Of a stretch of 64,000 nucleotides of DNA, positions 62,865-64,000 are shown one piece after another. The first letter of the stretch is position 1; the number at the start of each line of letters is the position of its first letter. A program made the translations under genes and the position numbers. The notes under the pieces were generated by a model. The model saw only the letters and a program-made list of their open reading frames with translations. It did not search any database and had not been told where the DNA came from. This stretch comes from Mycolicibacterium phocaicum. GTDB taxonomy: Bacteria > Actinomycetota > Actinomycetes > Mycobacteriales > Mycobacteriaceae. Location of the stretch: positions 1,426,001 to 1,490,000 of the forward strand of contig NZ_AP022616.1 in the NCBI RefSeq assembly GCF_010731115.1, written 5' to 3'.

Positions 62865-64000
62865 ATGACCACCTTGAACAGCACGGACGTCGTCGTTGTC
62901 GGCGCCGGTCCGACGGGCCTGACGTTGGCGTGCGAACTGGCCATGCGCGGCGTCGCGGTTCAGTTGCTCGAACGACGCCGCGACATCCCGAACATCACCC
63001 GGGCTTTCGGCGTGCACGCGCGGACGCTGGAACTGCTGGACGCCCGCGGTCTGGCCGACGAACTCGTGCAGCGCGGGCTCCCGGTCCAGACCGTGAGCCC
63101 GGTCCCGGGCGCCGCGATCAACCTGCAGGATCTGCCCACCCGCTACCCCATGGTGCTGATGGCACCGCAAAGCCTGACCGAACGGGTGCTGACCGCACGC
63201 GCCATCGAGCTCGGTGTCGAAATCCGCTACGGCGCAGAGGTTGCCGGCCTGACGCAGGACAGCGACGGCGTCACCGTGCTACTCGCGGACCAGAGCACGG
63301 TCCGGGCCGGTTACCTCGTCGGCTGCGACGGTGCGCACAGCGCCGTGCGCACGATGGTGGGGATCGGGTTCGCCGGCAAGCAGTACCAGACGCACATCCT
63401 GCTGGCCGATGTGCAGCTGGCGAACCCGCCGGCCGACGGACTGGCCGCCGCGACCAGTCCCGACGGCGTCGTGCTGCTGGTCCCGTTCGGCGACGGCTGG
63501 TTCCGCGCCATCGCGTGGGACCGGACCCGGGAGGACGTACCACTCAGCGAGCCGGTGCCACTTTCAGAGATCAGGGAGTCCCTGCGCCGGATCGCGAAGA
63601 CCGACTTCGGCATGGGCGAGATGCGCTGGAGCACCCGGTTCCTGTCCGAGCGGCGCCAGGCCGACCGCTATCGCGTCGGGCGCTGCTTCATCGCCGGGGA
63701 CGCGGCCCACGTGCACTCGCCTCTTGGCGCGCAAGGCATGAACACCGGAATCCAGGACGCGATGAACCTGGGCTGGAAGCTGGCGTCGGCAGTCAAGGGC
63801 ACCGCACCGGCCTGGCTCCTGGACAGCTACCAGCGCGAACGCCATGCCGTCGGCGCAAAGGTGCTCAAGCTCACCGATGCGTTCAATCAACTGGTGCTGG
63901 GACGCAGCCTGCCGCGGCGACTGTTGCGGCGCATCGCGATCACCACCCTGTTGAGCACCGGACCGACCAGGCGCGCCATGGGAGGCCGCCTCAGCGGAAT
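62865..64000 (+). CDS. FAD-dependent aromatic monooxygenase, 3' part outside window
   Basis: The first 378 residues of a PheA/TfdB/MhpA-type flavoprotein hydroxylase: VVVGAGPTGLTLACELAMRGV (FAD), CDGAHSAVR (DG motif) and FIAGDAAHVHSPLGAQGMNTGIQDAMNLGWKLA. It hydroxylates an aromatic ring with NAD(P)H and oxygen. ATG 62865 follows GAGGAG at 7 nt. Divergent from ffh and preceded by two palindromes, so it starts a regulated accessory gene or operon. Only distantly similar to the hydroxylase at 9.4 kb. Confidence 0.92.
   Translation, partial: MTTLNSTDVVVVGAGPTGLTLACELAMRGVAVQLLERRRDIPNITRAFGVHARTLELLDARGLADELVQRGLPVQTVSPVPGAAINLQDLPTRYPMVLMAPQSLTERVLTARAIELGVEIRYGAEVAGLTQDSDGVTVLLADQSTVRAGYLVGCDGAHSAVRTMVGIGFAGKQYQTHILLADVQLANPPADGLAAATSPDGVVLLVPFGDGWFRAIAWDRTREDVPLSEPVPLSEIRESLRRIAKTDFGMGEMRWSTRFLSERRQADRYRVGRCFIAGDAAHVHSPLGAQGMNTGIQDAMNLGWKLASAVKGTAPAWLLDSYQRERHAVGAKVLKLTDAFNQLVLGRSLPRRLLRRIAITTLLSTGPTRRAMGGRLSG

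Noticed and set aside
1..64000. CRISPR arrays, insertion sequences, tRNA and rRNA genes
   Set aside because: No regularly spaced repeats, transposase-like reading frames, terminal inverted repeats, tRNA TPsiC-type motifs or rRNA segments were recognised by eye. A tRNAscan or ISfinder search could not be run.

Overview
The window is GC-rich, densely coded actinobacterial DNA. It looks like a rapidly growing Mycobacterium (Mycolicibacterium). From memory, the backbone follows the M. tuberculosis order of Rv2889c to Rv2916c: tsf, rpsB, M23 peptidase, xerC, viuB, dprA, comM, yraN, then DUF2469, rnhB, lepB, rplS, lppW, trmD, rimM, KH protein, rpsP, SnoaL-like protein, dacB2, amidohydrolase and ffh. 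A mycothiol-dependent dehydrogenase, a mycofactocin-type SDR, KshA/KstD-like enzymes and a WS/DGAT acyltransferase support the genus. The phosphotransferase (PTS) genes argue for a fast grower rather than the tubercle bacillus.

Layout. 0-0.6 kb: an acetamidase/formamidase (cut by the window edge) divergent from an FmdB-type zinc ribbon. 0.7-7.5 kb: translation genes (rpsB-tsf), an M23 peptidase, xerC, a Fic protein, lactate 2-monooxygenase and a siderophore-interacting reductase. 7.5-16.8 kb: accessory block 1, a TetR/glycosidase pair divergent from an aromatic ring-cleavage operon (FAD hydroxylase, extradiol dioxygenase, FAH hydrolase, acyl-CoA ligase, P450, ferredoxin, S-hydroxymethyl-mycothiol dehydrogenase). 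The ligase and P450 in this operon are both truncated at one junction. 16.8-19.8 kb: dprA-comM-yraN. 20.0-51.4 kb: a large accessory block of catabolic genes. It holds an IlvX-like TPP enzyme, thioesterase, CoA-transferase, meta-cleavage hydrolase, WS/DGAT, a Baeyer-Villiger monooxygenase with an SDR, HsaA-, HsaC- and KstD-like genes, a 3-alpha-HSD-like SDR, KshA, a second KstD, a GABA-type permease, GlcNAc PTS genes and another P450, with six kinds of one-component regulator. 51.4-62.7 kb: the housekeeping backbone resumes. 62.9 kb to the end: a second FAD aromatic hydroxylase, cut by the window edge.

How the genes fit together. Block 2 reads as a secondary steroid or polycyclic ring-degradation set: A/B-ring opening by KstD plus KshA, A-ring hydroxylation (HsaA-like), extradiol cleavage (HsaC-like), C-C hydrolysis (HsaD-like), alcohol/ketone interconversion by SDRs, and CoA-dependent processing. 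Block 1 looks like a methoxy- or alkyl-aromatic pathway in which P450 demethylation would release formaldehyde for the mycothiol-dependent dehydrogenase; that route is probably broken here. Many regulators have a clear palindrome beside their start codon, and these are listed as candidate operators. No tRNA, rRNA, CRISPR array, insertion sequence or prophage was recognised.
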